A stretch of DNA of 64,000 nucleotides from Acestrorhynchus altus (GCA_034509495.1 CM067509.1:8902689-8966688), one strand, 5' to 3'; numbered from the stretch's first letter, positions 46,841 to 60,899 are shown. The notes: generated by a model not told the origin, from the letters alone. Made by a program: numbers and translations.

Positions 46841-48852
46841 TGTAAATGTCACTCTGTGCAAACATTTAGGCATCTGTGAAAGATAGAATTCAAATACTCA
46901 TTTTAGCAGTGGAGCATGGAGCCATATCCTGAAAAACAATGGATTATCAAGGCAGTAGCTTTCATTTACACAACTTTACCTTTATTAAAGTCACCTTTTC
47001 ACCAATTTAAGATTACAGATTAAACAAATGTCATTAGCAACATTATCTACTCACCCTGCATAAAATGATGAACACAAACATCTCGTCTTTATTATGTGAT
47101 GTAAACATAATTGTTCTCTCATTAAAACCATTAAACTTTCTGATAACTGGCCACTACTGTGGAACAAAATGTCTCAATCTGAGATATGAAATATCCCACA
47201 TTTCTGCAGATGTACAGTTTAAGATTCTAAACATACAGAAACATGCAGGCATATGCACCTGTTAACCCTGCAATGTTCTGATGGAATACAACAAAATCAG
47301 CACTTCAGCTACAGCATCAACATGTTTTCTTAAGACCCTCTAAAAGTACATTTCCCATTCTTTTTCTGTTTAGACTGTGGATAAGCTATGAACAAGGGGG
47401 TTTCCTTATGTTACTGTAACAGGAGAATATAGTGTGTAGTCTTTAAAAACAGAACAGTATATCTCTCTTTAACAGGTATGTATGATGGTAGGTCAAATGG
47501 AACAACATCTATCAGTGCCAACAAGTTCATGGCCAAGATTCCTGAGCACAGGCCACCCTCTAGTGGACAGTCTCCAGAGTGGCTTTAAGGATGGTCAATT
47601 TCATCAAGCTTGAACAGACAGATAGAAACAATTAGGCCTAATGAAGTAAGCTAACCATCCATACCCACAGTAAGACTGGAATGGAGTGCAATGAATCAGA
47701 CTGAAACCACACTGCACGGGTGAATGATGTGGTAGTACGCTGGCCTAATGGAAATGATAGAAGTGATTAGCCTTTAATGTGTACTGAATGTGGATATCAG
47801 ATATCATAGGCAATACGCAGGCCCTTATTCTCCAAAATGGGAAGGTGCACATTTGAGACATTAGCACACCAATGGAAACAATCATCATTCCTGCATAATC
47901 AGAGTCTGTCAGATAAAAAAAACGATATTACTACAACAACAGCGTAAGTGTGCAGCACTGTAAGGGGGGCTGTTGCTGTGGGAACTGAATGTAAATAACA
48001 TGATCTTTCAGTGGCATCTGGAAAAGATTGGGCTTGGGTGTCGTAGCTGCTTTTCGGCCGACATGTAAGGGCCTCCATTATCGTATTTACTTGTGCTGCT
48101 AAACCTTCAGTTAACGGACAGGATTATGTAGTGAGGGATTGAGAGCATATCCTAAACAAACAGCACTATTAAAGCTGGATTTGGGATATATCCTGAACAA
48201 TAATGGATTTACAAGGCAAGATGTTTTTTTTCTCTTTCACAACTTCTTCGTTTTCCAGATATTGAAACCAGACTGAGGGGGTGAGTGCAGCTCTATGTGG
48301 GGGTGGAACCTGGCCAGCTTCTCTACCATCATTTTAAACAACTTGTGTGCAAGAGAATAGGGGACAGAGAAAGGAAGAGAGTAGCCAAGGCTCTTGCTCA
48401 TTATACTCACAAATACACAGGCAGAGACAGAGAGGAGACAGTTAGAGTCACCAGAGTGCAGATTTTCCTGGGCCAAATCTTTATGCTGAGATCACATTTT
48501 GTGCTTGTGTCTCTTAATGAACCACTGGCAACTCCCATCCAGCTGTGGCTCTTTGCTCCTTCAGTTTGACCTGTGACCTTTCTCTCCTTGTCTTCCTTCT
48601 TGTAATGGCTGAACAATGTTTGCATTTTCTATTTCTGTAAGAAATCTACAAAACCCAGTGCACTTTATGTCAATTCCATGTCAAGCTTACATCTTGATTA
48701 AGTGGACAATTCCTCTGTGGGGAATAACAAGTGGAAAGAACCCAGAGCAAAGCTGACGACTGACAGTGGCCCTGTGAGTGAATCCACAGTGAGCACTCTT
48801 TCTCCACTCCAGGTCTGCTTTTCCCATCCAAGCCTCCTGTCTGTCCATCATG

Positions 48853-48918
<66 letters not shown>

Positions 48919-49264
48919 CTTCCAGTAGTTCATTCATAATGCAGTATTAGGCAGGTTTGTGGTTTAGTTCAGCTAGGTACATCTTTACCATATTATTCAG
49001 CGTTAACATCAGGATAACCAAAGGTTGTATATAGTGTGACCAGTAGGCTGAAAACGGCTGTATATGCAGTGATGAATGGATGCATACAGGCTGACCAATA
49101 GTAGAATAATTACTGTACTGATTGCAAAAAGTCTTCTACATCGTTCTTTTCAGCTTGCAACAATAGAATAACTCTTTTGGTGCTACATGGAATCATTTAT
49201 AAAAGGTTCTTAAGAGCAGGTACTAATATAGCACCACTATCCATAAAAACAATAATTGAAGTTT
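46841..49264. other. Intergenic region
   Basis: No gene recognised. A (CT)n array at 48856-48914. A short MITE-like piece at about 49160-49245 (ACTCTTTTGGTGCTACATGG ... AAAAGGTTCTTAAG). Confidence 0.6.
48856..48914. repeat. (CT)n microsatellite
   Basis: About 29 copies of CT; pure polypyrimidine. Confidence 0.95.
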
Positions 49265-49345
49265 TTACATTTACATTTACATTTATGGAATTTAGCAGAC
49301 ACCCTTTTCCAGAGCAGCTTACCAAAGTGCTTTGCTGTTCACTTA
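49265..49345 (+). repeat. Dispersed repeat tail
   Basis: TTTACATTTACATTTATGGA then ATTTAGCAGACACCC and CCAGAGCAGCTTACCAAAGT. A widespread teleost repeat phrase; class uncertain. Confidence 0.6.
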
Positions 49346-49959
49346 GATATCCTTAGCTTTTAGACAAGGCTAGAATCCAGAGTTTCCTCATGCTTAGATG
49401 CTGTAGAAAACAATTGACAGATTGTTTTGACTACCAAGATTCAGTATAAATTTTGAAATGGGTAAAGTATTGAAATGGGTCTTTGAGGTGTCATTGTTCT
49501 ATAAAGAACCACTGATGTTACTAAAGAACCACTGAAGAACCCATATATGAAAAATCGCATCATGTAACAAAACATTTTGTCTCCAGGATAGAACTTTATG
49601 GAAGATTAACAATAATAAGGTTACAACGGAAGCTGAACTCCCCCCTTCAGTCATCAGGTTTGGCTAGATTACAAAAACTTTTGATATTTTGTGCCCTGTT
49701 TGTTCAGTTTTGCCATTTAAAAAGTCTGGCCCTTTATGGTTTTATGTATGAAAAGGATTCTGTGACAAAAATTAGTAACTGGAAAATTGTTGTTTGCACA
49801 GCCTCTGTTGCAGAAGCTCCACATTCATTGTCCTAATAAGGAAACAACTGTCCTATAATTTTCCATTACCTGTGATTCAGTAGTTCAAGTTTACCTAAGA
49901 TCCCTTTAATCTGAAAGAAAGCTGTGAAAATGAAGACAAAGAGCAATTTCATTTCATAA

Positions 49960-50405
49960 GGAAATGATTTTACCACACAGGTTTTGGCTAGACAAGGCCA
50001 TCCTTCAAAGGTTTACTGGAGTGAAAGTAAACCAGTCAACAATATCAAGAGTCTTATATATAATAGTATGTATGGCTTGTATGGGAGCGTGGCTGCAATA
50101 AAACTTTACTAAAAACTTAAATGCTTAAACTTAAACTTTGAAATGCTAATCCTGAAAAATTCCATTCCTCAACATAAACAATCCCAATAGTGGAGTATGG
50201 GTTGGCAGCATCATGTATGGGGATGTTTTTCTTTAGCATGGACTGGGCATTTTGTGGAAATTTAAGAAAGGACATATTTGTCCTGGACAAAAATGGAGAT
50301 ACTGCAAGGCAACATGAGGTTGAATACTTTATTTACTATGATAAAAAACTGAATATGTTTGAACGCTTTGTTTATATGTTTGAGAACACCCTCTCTAATA
50401 AATGA
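49960..50405 (+). mobile_element. Tc1-like transposase relic
   Basis: Degenerate sequence with GGTTGGCAGCATCATGTATG and GGGGATGTTTTTCTTTAGCA then TGGACTGGGCATTTTGTGG, the nucleotide signature of the Tc1 GGSIMLWG/FSS.GTG block, followed by remnants up to about 50400. No ends recognised and no usable frame. Confidence 0.55.
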
Positions 50406-50699
50406 AAATGCTTTAAATACACCCATTGCTGACACAGATGTGCAAATGCACACACAGCTTGTCTAATCCCTCTAGAGAAGTACTGCTGATAGAATAGGAC
50501 TCTCTGGAACAGATAAACATGAATCTATTGGCACCATGCCTTCTGTCAGGCACAGGCTAGAGAGGTATAAAGCCCCCCAGCATTCACCTGTGAATCAGAG
50601 GAACTGTGTTCACTTTAATGGCTTAACATCGTAATGCTCTTGTCACTGAATGCTGTCACATCCCTACAACAATGCATCCAATCCAAAATATACATGAAA

Positions 50700-50805
50700 G
50701 CCTTCTGTTATTCTTTATTTTACTACCCTTGATTTGGAAAGAAATAATGAACGAGCAGGTGTCACAAAACTATTGTTCATATAGTGTATGTGCATACTGT
50801 AGATA
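50700..50805 (-). mobile_element. MITE-like DNA element, copy 3 (fragment)
   Basis: Minus strand reads CACTATATGAACAATAGTTT ... AAATCAAGGGTAGTAAAAT, matching the terminal part of the copies at 17697 and 23854. Confidence 0.55.
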
Positions 50806-51189
50806 CGTGTGTGTGATTGTGTGTAAGAATGTAGGTAGACCACAGGAATCCAGTCAGTGGATGGTTTTAAAGCTCAGTGAGTAGATCCTGCAGCTGTTGA
50901 GGGAGCTTGAATGAGAAAATGTTCATGAGAGGCTGGAGGCTGGGGGTTGACTCTGGCTCTGAGTGTTATTACAGCACTGTTGAATTTATTTATCCTAAAG
51001 TGCTTTTGGGCCAGGAGAAGGAACCTCGCCTCTGTTCAGGATGTCGAATCCAATCCCACGGTCTTGACTCACTGCCAGTCCATGGCAGACTTCTTCTGCA
51101 GAGAGATATGGACCTGAATTTGAAGTTGAAATGATTATTGCCTCAATATAAACTATTTTAAAAGCAGAAATCAGATTTTATTTTATCAA

Positions 51190-51420
51190 TAGAGGGTCAT
51201 TGCTCTCCAATGAAAGCCAATCAGTCAATTGCTTTGTTCTGAATAGTCCTGAATAGAATCACAGTGGATTCAGAGCCTATCTGGAATCATTGGGCATAAG
51301 GAAAAGGTGTCAGTCCAGGTTACTACTCACACCTAGGGGCAATTTAGCATGGTCAGTTCACCTACCCTGTGCATTTCTGGTAGGCTGGAAGTACAGCCAA
51401 ATGATATGAGGTTACCCAAT
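51190..51420 (+). repeat. Dispersed repeat, same family as 46516
   Basis: GATTCAGAGCCTATCTGGAA, CATTGGGCATAAGG, AGGTGTCAGTCCAGG and CACACCTAGGGGCAATTTAG follow the order of the 46.5-kb copy but are more diverged. Confidence 0.65.
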
Positions 51421-54400
51421 GAAAACCAAGAATCTCCATTTTGGTTTTTTTTGTCTCTAAAAGTACTGTTAATACCATTTTTTAACATGAACTTCTATTC
51501 AAAGTTAAGATTATTTTACCCTCTCCTGAAAAGTCACCATTTTGAAGATACATGTTTTTCATAACACATCATTGAAATGAGTGTGCATAAAAATGTGCAT
51601 AAAAAATATTTTTTATTTTTCTGTCAGACACAGGCAAAGGCACAGGCCAAGCATAAAACAAGCATTTAAAATCATCCCACACTGTGTTGTTCACTGATCT
51701 ATTGCCCACTTGAGGAAAGAACACCATGCAACTGTGTTTATGGGCCATTGGCCCACACTGAGGGTAACGGTATTCTGTCACAGAAAGCCAGGCCTCTCTG
51801 AATGGTGTTGTCTGTACATATTTGAGCCAATAAGGACCAGGTGATTAGAGAACAGGGCCAGAGAGTGGAGAAAAGCCAGTACCCGCTGACATGCTGTCAC
51901 ATAGATTGCACAGGAGTGATAAGAGAGTGATCGATGGAGGCTGGACATAAGCACCTGCACTGGATGAAAGGTCACATTCAATCAGTGGATAACTGCTAAG
52001 TGTTTGCAGACTGCTCAAGCTAGTCATAATGATGTCCTCTGAGACAAGTCAGCGTCTCTTTTACAGCTGAGACTGCTTAAGCAGACTGTTGCGTCAAAAC
52101 AGTCACAGTCTAAAAAGGAAGAAGGTATGATATCTATTTGGGATCATAATATAATGTGTTTTTTTTTCTTTTTGGTAATTGAATTTCTCTTATCTCTCTC
52201 TCTATCTCCTCATCCATCTGGTACTGATTTCTCTCTTTCTCAGCCTCCTTACACTGGAACTCTTCCATACCAATGGTAAGAGGAGTGGAGCGAAGCATAA
52301 AGAGGAAGGAGGATGGAAAGATGAAGGGGGTGAAGAAAGGGAGAAGAGTAGACAGTATGTAAGAGGAGAAAGGGGAGACACAAAGTGGAGAGGAGAGCCC
52401 AGCGCTAATTAGGCCTCCTCCACAAAGCCAAGAGGAAGTGGGCCTGCCAGCTCCTCTTTCCACCACAATCGCTCACCCTAGCTTGGGCAAAAGCGCCAGG
52501 GGCAGCCCCCCTCCCACCTGCCCCGCTGGAGCTCCCAGAGTGTGAGGTGCCACGTCCAATATCCCCGATTTCTCTTCACTGCTTTTGGAGTTCTGCTCTG
52601 TGCTGGGGGACAGCAGGGTTCCCACACTAATGTTTCTCCCCTCCTCCATTCAAATGAGCCGAGATTACACTCCTGCCTTGAGTTATGTGTCGACTTGTTA
52701 ATTTGACTTCCTTCATAGAGTCCAGGAGAAGAAGCTAGAGGCAACAACTGTGCTTTTTCTCATATTGCAAAATACTACACTGTTGTCAACTTCAGTTCCT
52801 TACACGACTTTCATCAAACCCTTTTTATACATGTGCATATGTATTTTGGTTGATGGTGGAGTTATGTGAGGTATAATTATTACCTTCATTTCTATACAAA
52901 AGTATTGCCAACAAAAATATGAGTTTGTTTTACACTTGCAAGGTGTTCTTTTCATGAAATGCAGTCAATTTTTTAAATTAAAATTAGAGTTTAATTTAGA
53001 TTACGTTCATGCAAGCAATGCTTGCAATAGGAATAGTGGACCATCCTACTGACTCATTTAAATATTCCAGCAGGTTCTTAGCATTCACATGGAGGGATGA
53101 TTTGCCTGTCTTGCCAGCCTATGAACAGTTTCCTTGGTCTTCCAGATCTCTTCTTAACCGCCACATCTAAACTGCCATTTCTTAATAACACAGGAAGAAA
53201 GACCGATATCTGTGACCGTCCCATCTCCCTATATATGTCTAATTTAGAGGAGATTACTCATCTGTCTTCAATTATGTGCTGACCTATTCATTTGGCTTCC
53301 TTTCATAGTCTTCTTGTTGTCTCGTCTCCTGAAAAGTGTAAAGTAAAATTGACTAGAGGCAACAACTGCACCCACAAGGTAGTGCCTGTCACCATGAAAG
53401 AGTATCATCAGAGCAATACAAATGTACTGAAATCCAACATGCAAATATGTCTATACAGAGCCATCTGCCAGATGTCTGCATGCTGCAATCATATAGCATC
53501 AGATCCTGTCCAAGCGAAGACACTATGAGACACTATGCATTGTGCATGCTCTTGTAAGTATGTTTAATAATATGAAAAATAAAGTAATCTGATCACAAGG
53601 CACACACACACATGTCTGACAGACTGCTGCCTTTCCATTTCAGAGTACCTATGCAATCTGCAGCACAGATGTGGTCTTCAGTTACAGTCCCTCTCTGAGT
53701 GGTGTTCACATTTTTATCTGAAAGAATAAAAAAAAAACAGATAAAAGCAACAGCTTGCTTTAACTGCTGGAGCTGACAGGTTTGTGAGATTTGCCATAAA
53801 ATGCTCAAAAGGAAATAAAGGATGAGAGGCAGAGAGGGACAAAGTTAACACCTCAGAAGGCCCATACACAAATCTCTCTGAACTGCTGATGGCTGAGAAA
53901 GTATGGGTCCGATATAGAAAATAAAACTTACTGAAAGCAGGCCCATGAGTGTGTGAACTGTGTGTGCTCTTGAATGGTCAGTTACTTGAATATGACACTC
54001 ACACTATTCACATCAGTCACACTATTCATGCTCTCCATACAGTACTGTCTTGATGACAGCATTGTTTCCAACCTGTCTTGACTGTATTTTTTACATGCTA
54101 TTCTTCTCTTGTCAAGACATTATCAATTTAAAAAGAAATCTACCTCTGTTGGAATTTGCTAGAAGGCCCACTGTCCAAAAACACATAGACATCAGCAGTA
54201 TAAAACCTTGAAGTTGAACTTAATTCAATCAGAGTGATCATTTCATTTTCTTTTCTTTTCAGTGTGCTGGGTGGGATGTGAAGCCTTTTGGCATCAATGA
54301 GAAAACATTTATATTTTAAGATTTGAATTGAGTTTAAAATTAAACTTGCCTTAAACACTGTTGTCTGATCATTTTAAATAAAATCCTGCATGACCAACAG

Positions 54401-55144
54401 TTGTAACAGTCTTATTTTATTTACACCCCTGTAAGTTATATCCAGTTATAAGCCACATGCAAAAGTCTTTCAAGGCTATGGAGGAATCTGAAATCAATGA
54501 AAGACTGAAACCTAATGCTGGGATGACTGAAGAAAGGAGAAAGGCAAGAGGCACAGCAAGTATCTGTGTTGGGAAGAGGATGGACTTGCAGTGTCACAAA
54601 CTCTAAACAGCTAAAAGCAAATGTTAGGCTGACCACAGAATGGAGAAGTACTTTCTATTATCCTATATAACCGTACACTGTGCTGAGAGGATACTGAGAG
54701 GACAGCTATCCAGATAGTATAGAGGGCAGGTCAGAAAGGACAGCTATCCAATTGTGCCCATTACAATGAGAAAAATGTTCAATACAGTGCTACACTAGGA
54801 TATGTGAGGCTAGACTGTTGGCCAACATGGTGATGTAAATCAGCCAATAAAAGCAGAGCTCTTTTTGCCATAAGCCCACCATGAAGACAAAATGAGCATG
54901 TTTCATTATGAAGCAAAATAACAGGGTTGTAAATAGGCTTGCTAAACTGTATCTGAGCATTTTTGTCCACAAATACAAATGATTTAATAAATCAAAGAAC
55001 AAGTTCAATACTCATCAAAAACATTCTTTGGTACATGTACAGAAATGTATCATCTTTTGTGAAATGATGTGATGTTTCACACAGTGACAGAATTTTTGAA
55101 GGGAGTCCCAAATGTTTGCATGCTTCTGTAATATTCTGTTTATC

Positions 55145-55191
<47 letters not shown>

Positions 55192-57458
55192 GATACTTCT
55201 GCTGATATTCACAGTACTGAGCTGAGTGGTAGGCAGTTAGTGATTTTAAAGGTCTTTTCTCTGCTTCCCCCATAGTTTAACACATTTTACAAATATTTGA
55301 GTTTGAGCCAGACATGGGAGCAACAGCCAGACTGGCGGCTTCCAGCACACTTAATAGACTTGTTTTGCCTTTTACTCTTCAACCACAATCATTTAAAAAG
55401 AGATTCAACACTTTGACACAACTTCAGATCTTTAATTGCCTTAATTTGTCTTGAAGTGACTGGGTAACAAATCACACCTGGCCATGAAAATGCCTATCCT
55501 GCAGTTACTGTCCAGTTACTTTTGATTTTGTGAAAATGGAAAGACGTTGAAAAATCTGTATTTCCTAAAAGGGTAAGTAGTAGTTTTGTTTTTCACTTGA
55601 GCATATATATACAGTATATATATGAGCCTTTTTGTCCACAAATGCAAATGATTTTATTAATCATATATCAAAGAACATCTTCAATACTCATCAAATACAC
55701 TCTTTGGTACATGTACAGAAATATATATATATTAGCAAAATATCATTTGTTAATATATGTAAATACACACGCACTGCTACTGCTGTTCCTTTAGCTCCCC
55801 CAGGTGGATATGTCATCTTGAAACTGTCTCACATTCATCTGGGAAAGATGAGGATACAACTCAGTGAAATGAACTTTCAGCTCCATGTGTGTGATGATCA
55901 CACTGTTACCTTCCTTTCACCACTCACACTGCCTCATGATGCATGCTGGGGGAGAGTGAGCAGGGCAGGAGGTTGGTGATAAAGGCAGACAGAGATAAGA
56001 AAGCCAGAAACATGAGTATATGTGATTGAGAGGGCCAGAGCAGAGTCACTTTATCAAAGGCCTTTTCCTTCCTCTCATAAATACCACATCGATGAATAAT
56101 AGCCCTCACTCTGCTTGGCGGACACTCACTCCAGCTCACAGATCTGCTCAACACATGAGCTGCTCTCACACTCCCACAGTGCGCCTGCAGAGTAGCAGTG
56201 CTCTACAGTGTGTAGAACATACACACACTGCTCACAATCAAACAGAAAAATTAATTTCCTTTTAATCAAACAGTGCTGAGATCAACTGACATTTTATAAG
56301 CAGTGGGAAGAGACGATTAAGGCCATACTCAAGTCAACATAGGATTACTTTAGGGAAAGAATAATTTGACATGAAGTAAAATTACTTTTTTCTAAAACAC
56401 CACTTTTAAATGCCCTTTTCATGAAAACGAATCATGATGAGACAGGCCAGTAAAGCAGAACATAAGTTATTCACAATAATAAAAACAGCCCATTTAATTC
56501 TAAGGGTTAAAGACAGTTTGGGAAATGGCCATGTTAACAAATAACATAGACGACAAAGGTAGGATATTGCCCCTCTAACAGTTGTGTGACATTTAGGCTG
56601 CAGCACAACACCGAGCATCTCTCAGCATAGTAAATGATTTTTTGGTAAACTATTTATGATGAAGCAGGGCACCTGAAAAGTGCACTACAGGGCTACACAG
56701 CCAAGATCAACCACCTTTCAGCTTCGTCCTCTGCCATAATTTGGCCTAGCGAAATAAGCAGTACCTGCTCACAACCACTGTCTTTCAGGGTCAAAATTTC
56801 AACTAATGAACCTCATGACGTGGTCACTCATGCAAAAGCGATATGGCAGTGATCTACAGTGTAAGCCTACGCTAGTACCAAACATAAATATATTATAATT
56901 TCACATATAATTCCACTTTAAGTATAAAATAATCAAATTAAACACAAAATATGTTGCTTTTATCATTACCATAGCTCCTGTCAAAGGGTGGGATCTACAT
57001 AGGCAGTAAGTAAGTGAACATTCACTTCTGAACTTGATGCATTGGAAGCAAGAAAAACAGGCAAAGAAAAACAACTCGAGTAAGTCTTGCAGGGTGTTCC
57101 TGGTGGTCAGTGCATTCAAAGAAGCACAACCAGTGAACTAACAAAGTTACAATCAGCTGCAGTGACCAATGAGATTGTTAACATTTGAAAGATCTTTGCA
57201 CACTGCGCCCTCTCTGTTTCATTTACATTTGAGGCAGATTTTTTTAAGATGCAGCTGGGCATGTGCATCTACTGACCTAGATGCAACATCTGTGGCTTAA
57301 TGTGCTGCAGGATGCTATATGGAACCTGTATACCTCCATGGACAATCATATCTCTTCTTGTATCCAGGATAGAGGCCCAATAGGGTACTAAAGTGTACTT
57401 TTAATTGTATAGTTTAATAAACTTATCCATTCATTCTAATATTGTAATAATGTACATA
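51421..57458. other. Intergenic region
   Basis: About 6 kb without a recognised gene. It contains a GC-balanced, repeat-poor stretch at about 52400-52750, a (GATA)n array at 55144-55190, and AT-rich unique sequence otherwise. Two similar segments, about 54950-55050 and 55622-55725 (TTTTTGTCCACAAATACAAATGA ... CAAAGAACAAGTTCAATACTCATCAAA), repeat each other about 670 bp apart, suggesting a local direct duplication. Confidence 0.6.
55144..55190. repeat. (GATA)n microsatellite
   Basis: About 12 copies of GATA. Confidence 0.95.
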
Positions 57459-59344
57459 TAGTGCATTCAGAAATTATTAACAGCTCTTCACCTTTTGCAC
57501 ATTTATGTTACAGCCTTGTTCAAAAATGGGTTCAATTAATTTTTCCCTTAAAGTTCTACACACAATACCATATGATGACAAAGTGAGAAAAGTTATTTTG
57601 ATATATTTGCAAATGTATTAAAAATAAAACACAAAAATATTACATGTACATAAGTATCCACAGCCTTTGCCATAACACTCAAAAATGAGCTCATGTGCAA
57701 CTTGTTTCCTCTGATCATCTTTCAGATGTTTCGACAGCTTTGTTGGAGTACACGTGTTGTAAAATCAGTTGATTAGACATGATTTAGAAAGGCACACACC
57801 TGTTTATGTAAGGTCCCATAATAGACAGTACATGTCAGAGCACAAACCAAGCCACAAAATCAAAGGAATTACCTGTAGACCTCAAAGACAGGATTGTATT
57901 ATCTCTTCCTTGAGAGCAGAAGGGCCTTAGTCAGGGTGGTGACCAAGAACCCATTGGTCACTCTGACAATGCTCCAACATTTCTCTGTGGAGAGAGGAGA
58001 ACCATTTCTGCTGCACTCCACCAATCAGGCCTGTATAGTAGAGTGGCCAGACAGACAATAGCCTCCAGACAGCCCATCTGGAGTTTGCAGAAGGCATCTA
58101 AAGGACTCTCAGGCCACAAGAAAGAAAAATATTTAACTCAATGGCCTCAATGTCAAGCGTCATGTCTGGAAGAAACCAGGCATTGCTCAACACCTTGCCA
58201 ATAACATTCCTACAGTGAAGCACGGTGGTGGCAGCATCATTCTGTAGGGATATTTTCTGCAGGAAGAAGTGGGAGACTAGTCAGGGTCGAGGGAAAAATG
58301 ACCGCAGTGATGTACAGAGACATCCTTGACAATAACCTGCTCCAGAGCGCTCTGGACCTCAGACTGGGATGAAGGTTTATCTTCCAATGGCACAACAACC
58401 CTAAGCACACAGCCAAGATAAACAAAGGAGTGGCTTCAGAACAACTCTGTGAAGAGCCCAGACTTGAACCTCATTGAATATCTCTGGAAATATCTAACAA
58501 TGGCTGCACACCGATGCTCCCCATCAAATCTGATGGAGCTTGAGAAGTTCTGTAGAGAAAGAATAGGAAAAACAGGTCTATCCAGCTTGTAGCATCCTAC
58601 TCAATACATCTTGAGGCTGTAATTGCTGCCAATGGTGCTTCAACAAAGTTTTGAGCAAAGGCAGTGAATATGTATGCACATGTTGTATTTTTGTGTTTTA
58701 TTTTTAATACATTTCCAAAGATTTCAAACAAATGTTTTTCTTTAGCAATCATACACATCATTAATGTATTTTTTTTGGGGAAAGGCTGTAAGATAAAAAA
58801 ATGTGGAAAAATTGAAGAGCTGTGTGTCATGTCTGCCCTTTGTCAGTCCAGTTTACCTCTGTCTTCCTGTCTTGATGTTACTGTTTCCTCCATGTGCTCC
58901 TAAGCACATGGGTTGTTTGTTTTTGTCCTTGTCTCCTCCCTTGCTCTGCCCATTCCCATCTGTGTCTGATTTGTAACCCTGCCCACTCGTTATCATGTCC
59001 CAGGTGTTGTCTCTGTTATGCTGTATTAAAGACCCTTTGTTTCAGTCTGTCTTTGTCAGTTCTTTTGTTAACTACCATGTTTGTTATCACAGTTAGTGGT
59101 TTGTTTCTGTCAGCTTGTTGCTAGTTTACTTTGTTTCCTTCCCTGTATGTTAGTAATGTTACTTCCTGGTTTGTTTGTAGCTTTTGTTTTATTTAGTGTT
59201 AGTTAGTATTGCCTGGTTTTGTTTGTGTCCAAGCTTTGTTTTTCTTTATTTATTAAATCAACTTCCCCTGCATTTGCCTCCACACCCTCGTCCTTGTTCT
59301 GTCTGCTCACACTTGACACTGTGAATACGTGTCAGGTTGCACTC
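57459..59344 (+). mobile_element. Tc1/mariner transposon, decayed, copy B (split by an LTR)
   Basis: Left end TAGTGCATTCAGAAATTATT follows a TA; the left inverted repeat includes CTCTTCACCTTTTGCACATT. The right inverted repeat (TGGAAAAATTGAAGAGCTGTG) is broken at 58824 by a solo LTR and resumes at 59319 as CTGTGAATACGTGTCAGGTT then GCACT. Transposase remnants: KHGGGSI near 58216, FQWHNNPKHTAK near 58378 (where copy A has FQQDNDPKHTAK, so the catalytic Asp is gone) and SPDLNLIEYLWK near 58457. Stops and frameshifts are present; inactive. Confidence 0.88.
58825..59318. mobile_element. Solo LTR
   Basis: 494 bp starting TGTCATG and ending TTGACA (TG...CA with inverted TGTCA/TGACA ends), flanked by a perfect 5-bp duplication CTGTG (58820-58824 and 59319-59323). 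The plus strand is strikingly T-rich and A-poor, with ATTAAA at 59025-59030 and 59252-59257 as possible poly(A) signals. No internal retroelement genes are present, so it is the product of LTR-LTR recombination. Length and ends fit a fish LTR retrotransposon such as Gypsy type; the family is not proven. Confidence 0.8.
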
Positions 59345-59712
59345 ATTTTGTTCACGTATACATTTTCTTTAAATTCTAACAACTCCTTCTTGGTGCATTT
59401 GTTTTCTAAATGAATACTTCAACTAGCACAACTGCTAGACTGCAAAACATAATGGCAAATATAGTGCAGGATATGATGGATTGTTTTGGGGAAATTGGGT
59501 TTGTATAAGGCAACTATAGATTTAAAACTGCGTATTTGACTACTCAGAGCAACTTATTACTTCTCTATTCCATTTATATAAGCTGAAAGTTGGCTTTGAC
59601 AGTTGGCAGCTGTGGTTATGTCTGCTATTTCCCAGAAGGCTTTAAAAAGATTTGGTCTATCTCAGTGGGATTTAAAAGAGATTCCAAAGGATTTCTCTCA
59701 ACCAGAAAACCA

Positions 59713-59765
<53 letters not shown>

Positions 59766-60899
59766 TGTGTGGGTGGGTGGTTGTGTTTATGTATTTATTC
59801 TTCTCTAGCCTTTATGTGAATCTCCTCACACAGGCTGAGCTATGGGTGAAGATGGGGCCACAGTAAAGAAGAGATGTTGATGAATGACTGAAGCCTTCAA
59901 ACAGAATGTTTTCATCACAGGTTAAATCACAAGTAAAGAGGAGATTCTGCCTCTTTAAGTGAAGTGACTTGAAGCACAGAAAGAAGTCCTATCATATGTC
60001 ACTTGTCTCCTCAGTGTTAGCTGTTGGGCTATTAGATTAGTGTATAAAACAGTAACACATGTACAGTGTCAGTGGTGTGCGCTATATGGAGCTATATGTC
60101 TGATGGCATTCTGCAGGAAAGATCCCAATTCACACTTCCTAGAGCAGCCTGGTGGAAGAATCTAGTGGGTGAAGATACTGGTGAATATCATATCCATATG
60201 CTATGGAGAGGATGTGCAAAATTGTATAAAATGCAGTGAAAAACCATTGTTGTTAGGCCTGGGAATTCAGATCAGGCTATAAATATTAAAATTAAAAAAT
60301 GACGGAAAAAACCCCCAACATTTTCTGCTAGTAATCTTTGTAATAATATGCTAGCATGAAGCTTAGAGCACTTGGACATTATTGGCCAATCTAGATGAAA
60401 CACAAAGATTCATAGCTTCATTTAAAATTTGTTAAAAGACATTAACATGTGTTTTACTTTGCTCAATGCAGTTTAACAGTGTCTTTTTCATTAACTCCTA
60501 GAACCCAAGATATGCACTCTGTGAGCAGTAATATGCTGTTTTCTAAATTTCATTTCTCAGGATCAGAATAACCAACAGACACACATATCATAACAAACTA
60601 CTATACTTAACTTATATAACCGTCTTAAAACTCACACACACATTTCCAACTGAATTAAATCCAAGTTTAAATACCAAAGGAGGCTTCCAGTGCATGTTTA
60701 CTGCTCTGTCCACATGTACATGCTCAACCTGCATGCAGACTGATGAACAAGAGGAGCAGGACTAATGACATCCCTGAGCCAGATAATGGGTTATAAAGGA
60801 AAATGAGAAGGGAGGGATGGTTTGCTCTCTTTCTGTGTTCACACAGTGTTCAAATTTTAGGATAAAGGTCCTGAAAAGGGATAATACTTTATAATATGC
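59345..60899. other. Intergenic region
   Basis: No gene recognised. (GT)n(AT)n array at 59713-59762. Confidence 0.6.
59713..59762. repeat. (GT)n(AT)n microsatellite
   Basis: About 6 GT copies passing into about 18 AT copies. Confidence 0.93.
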
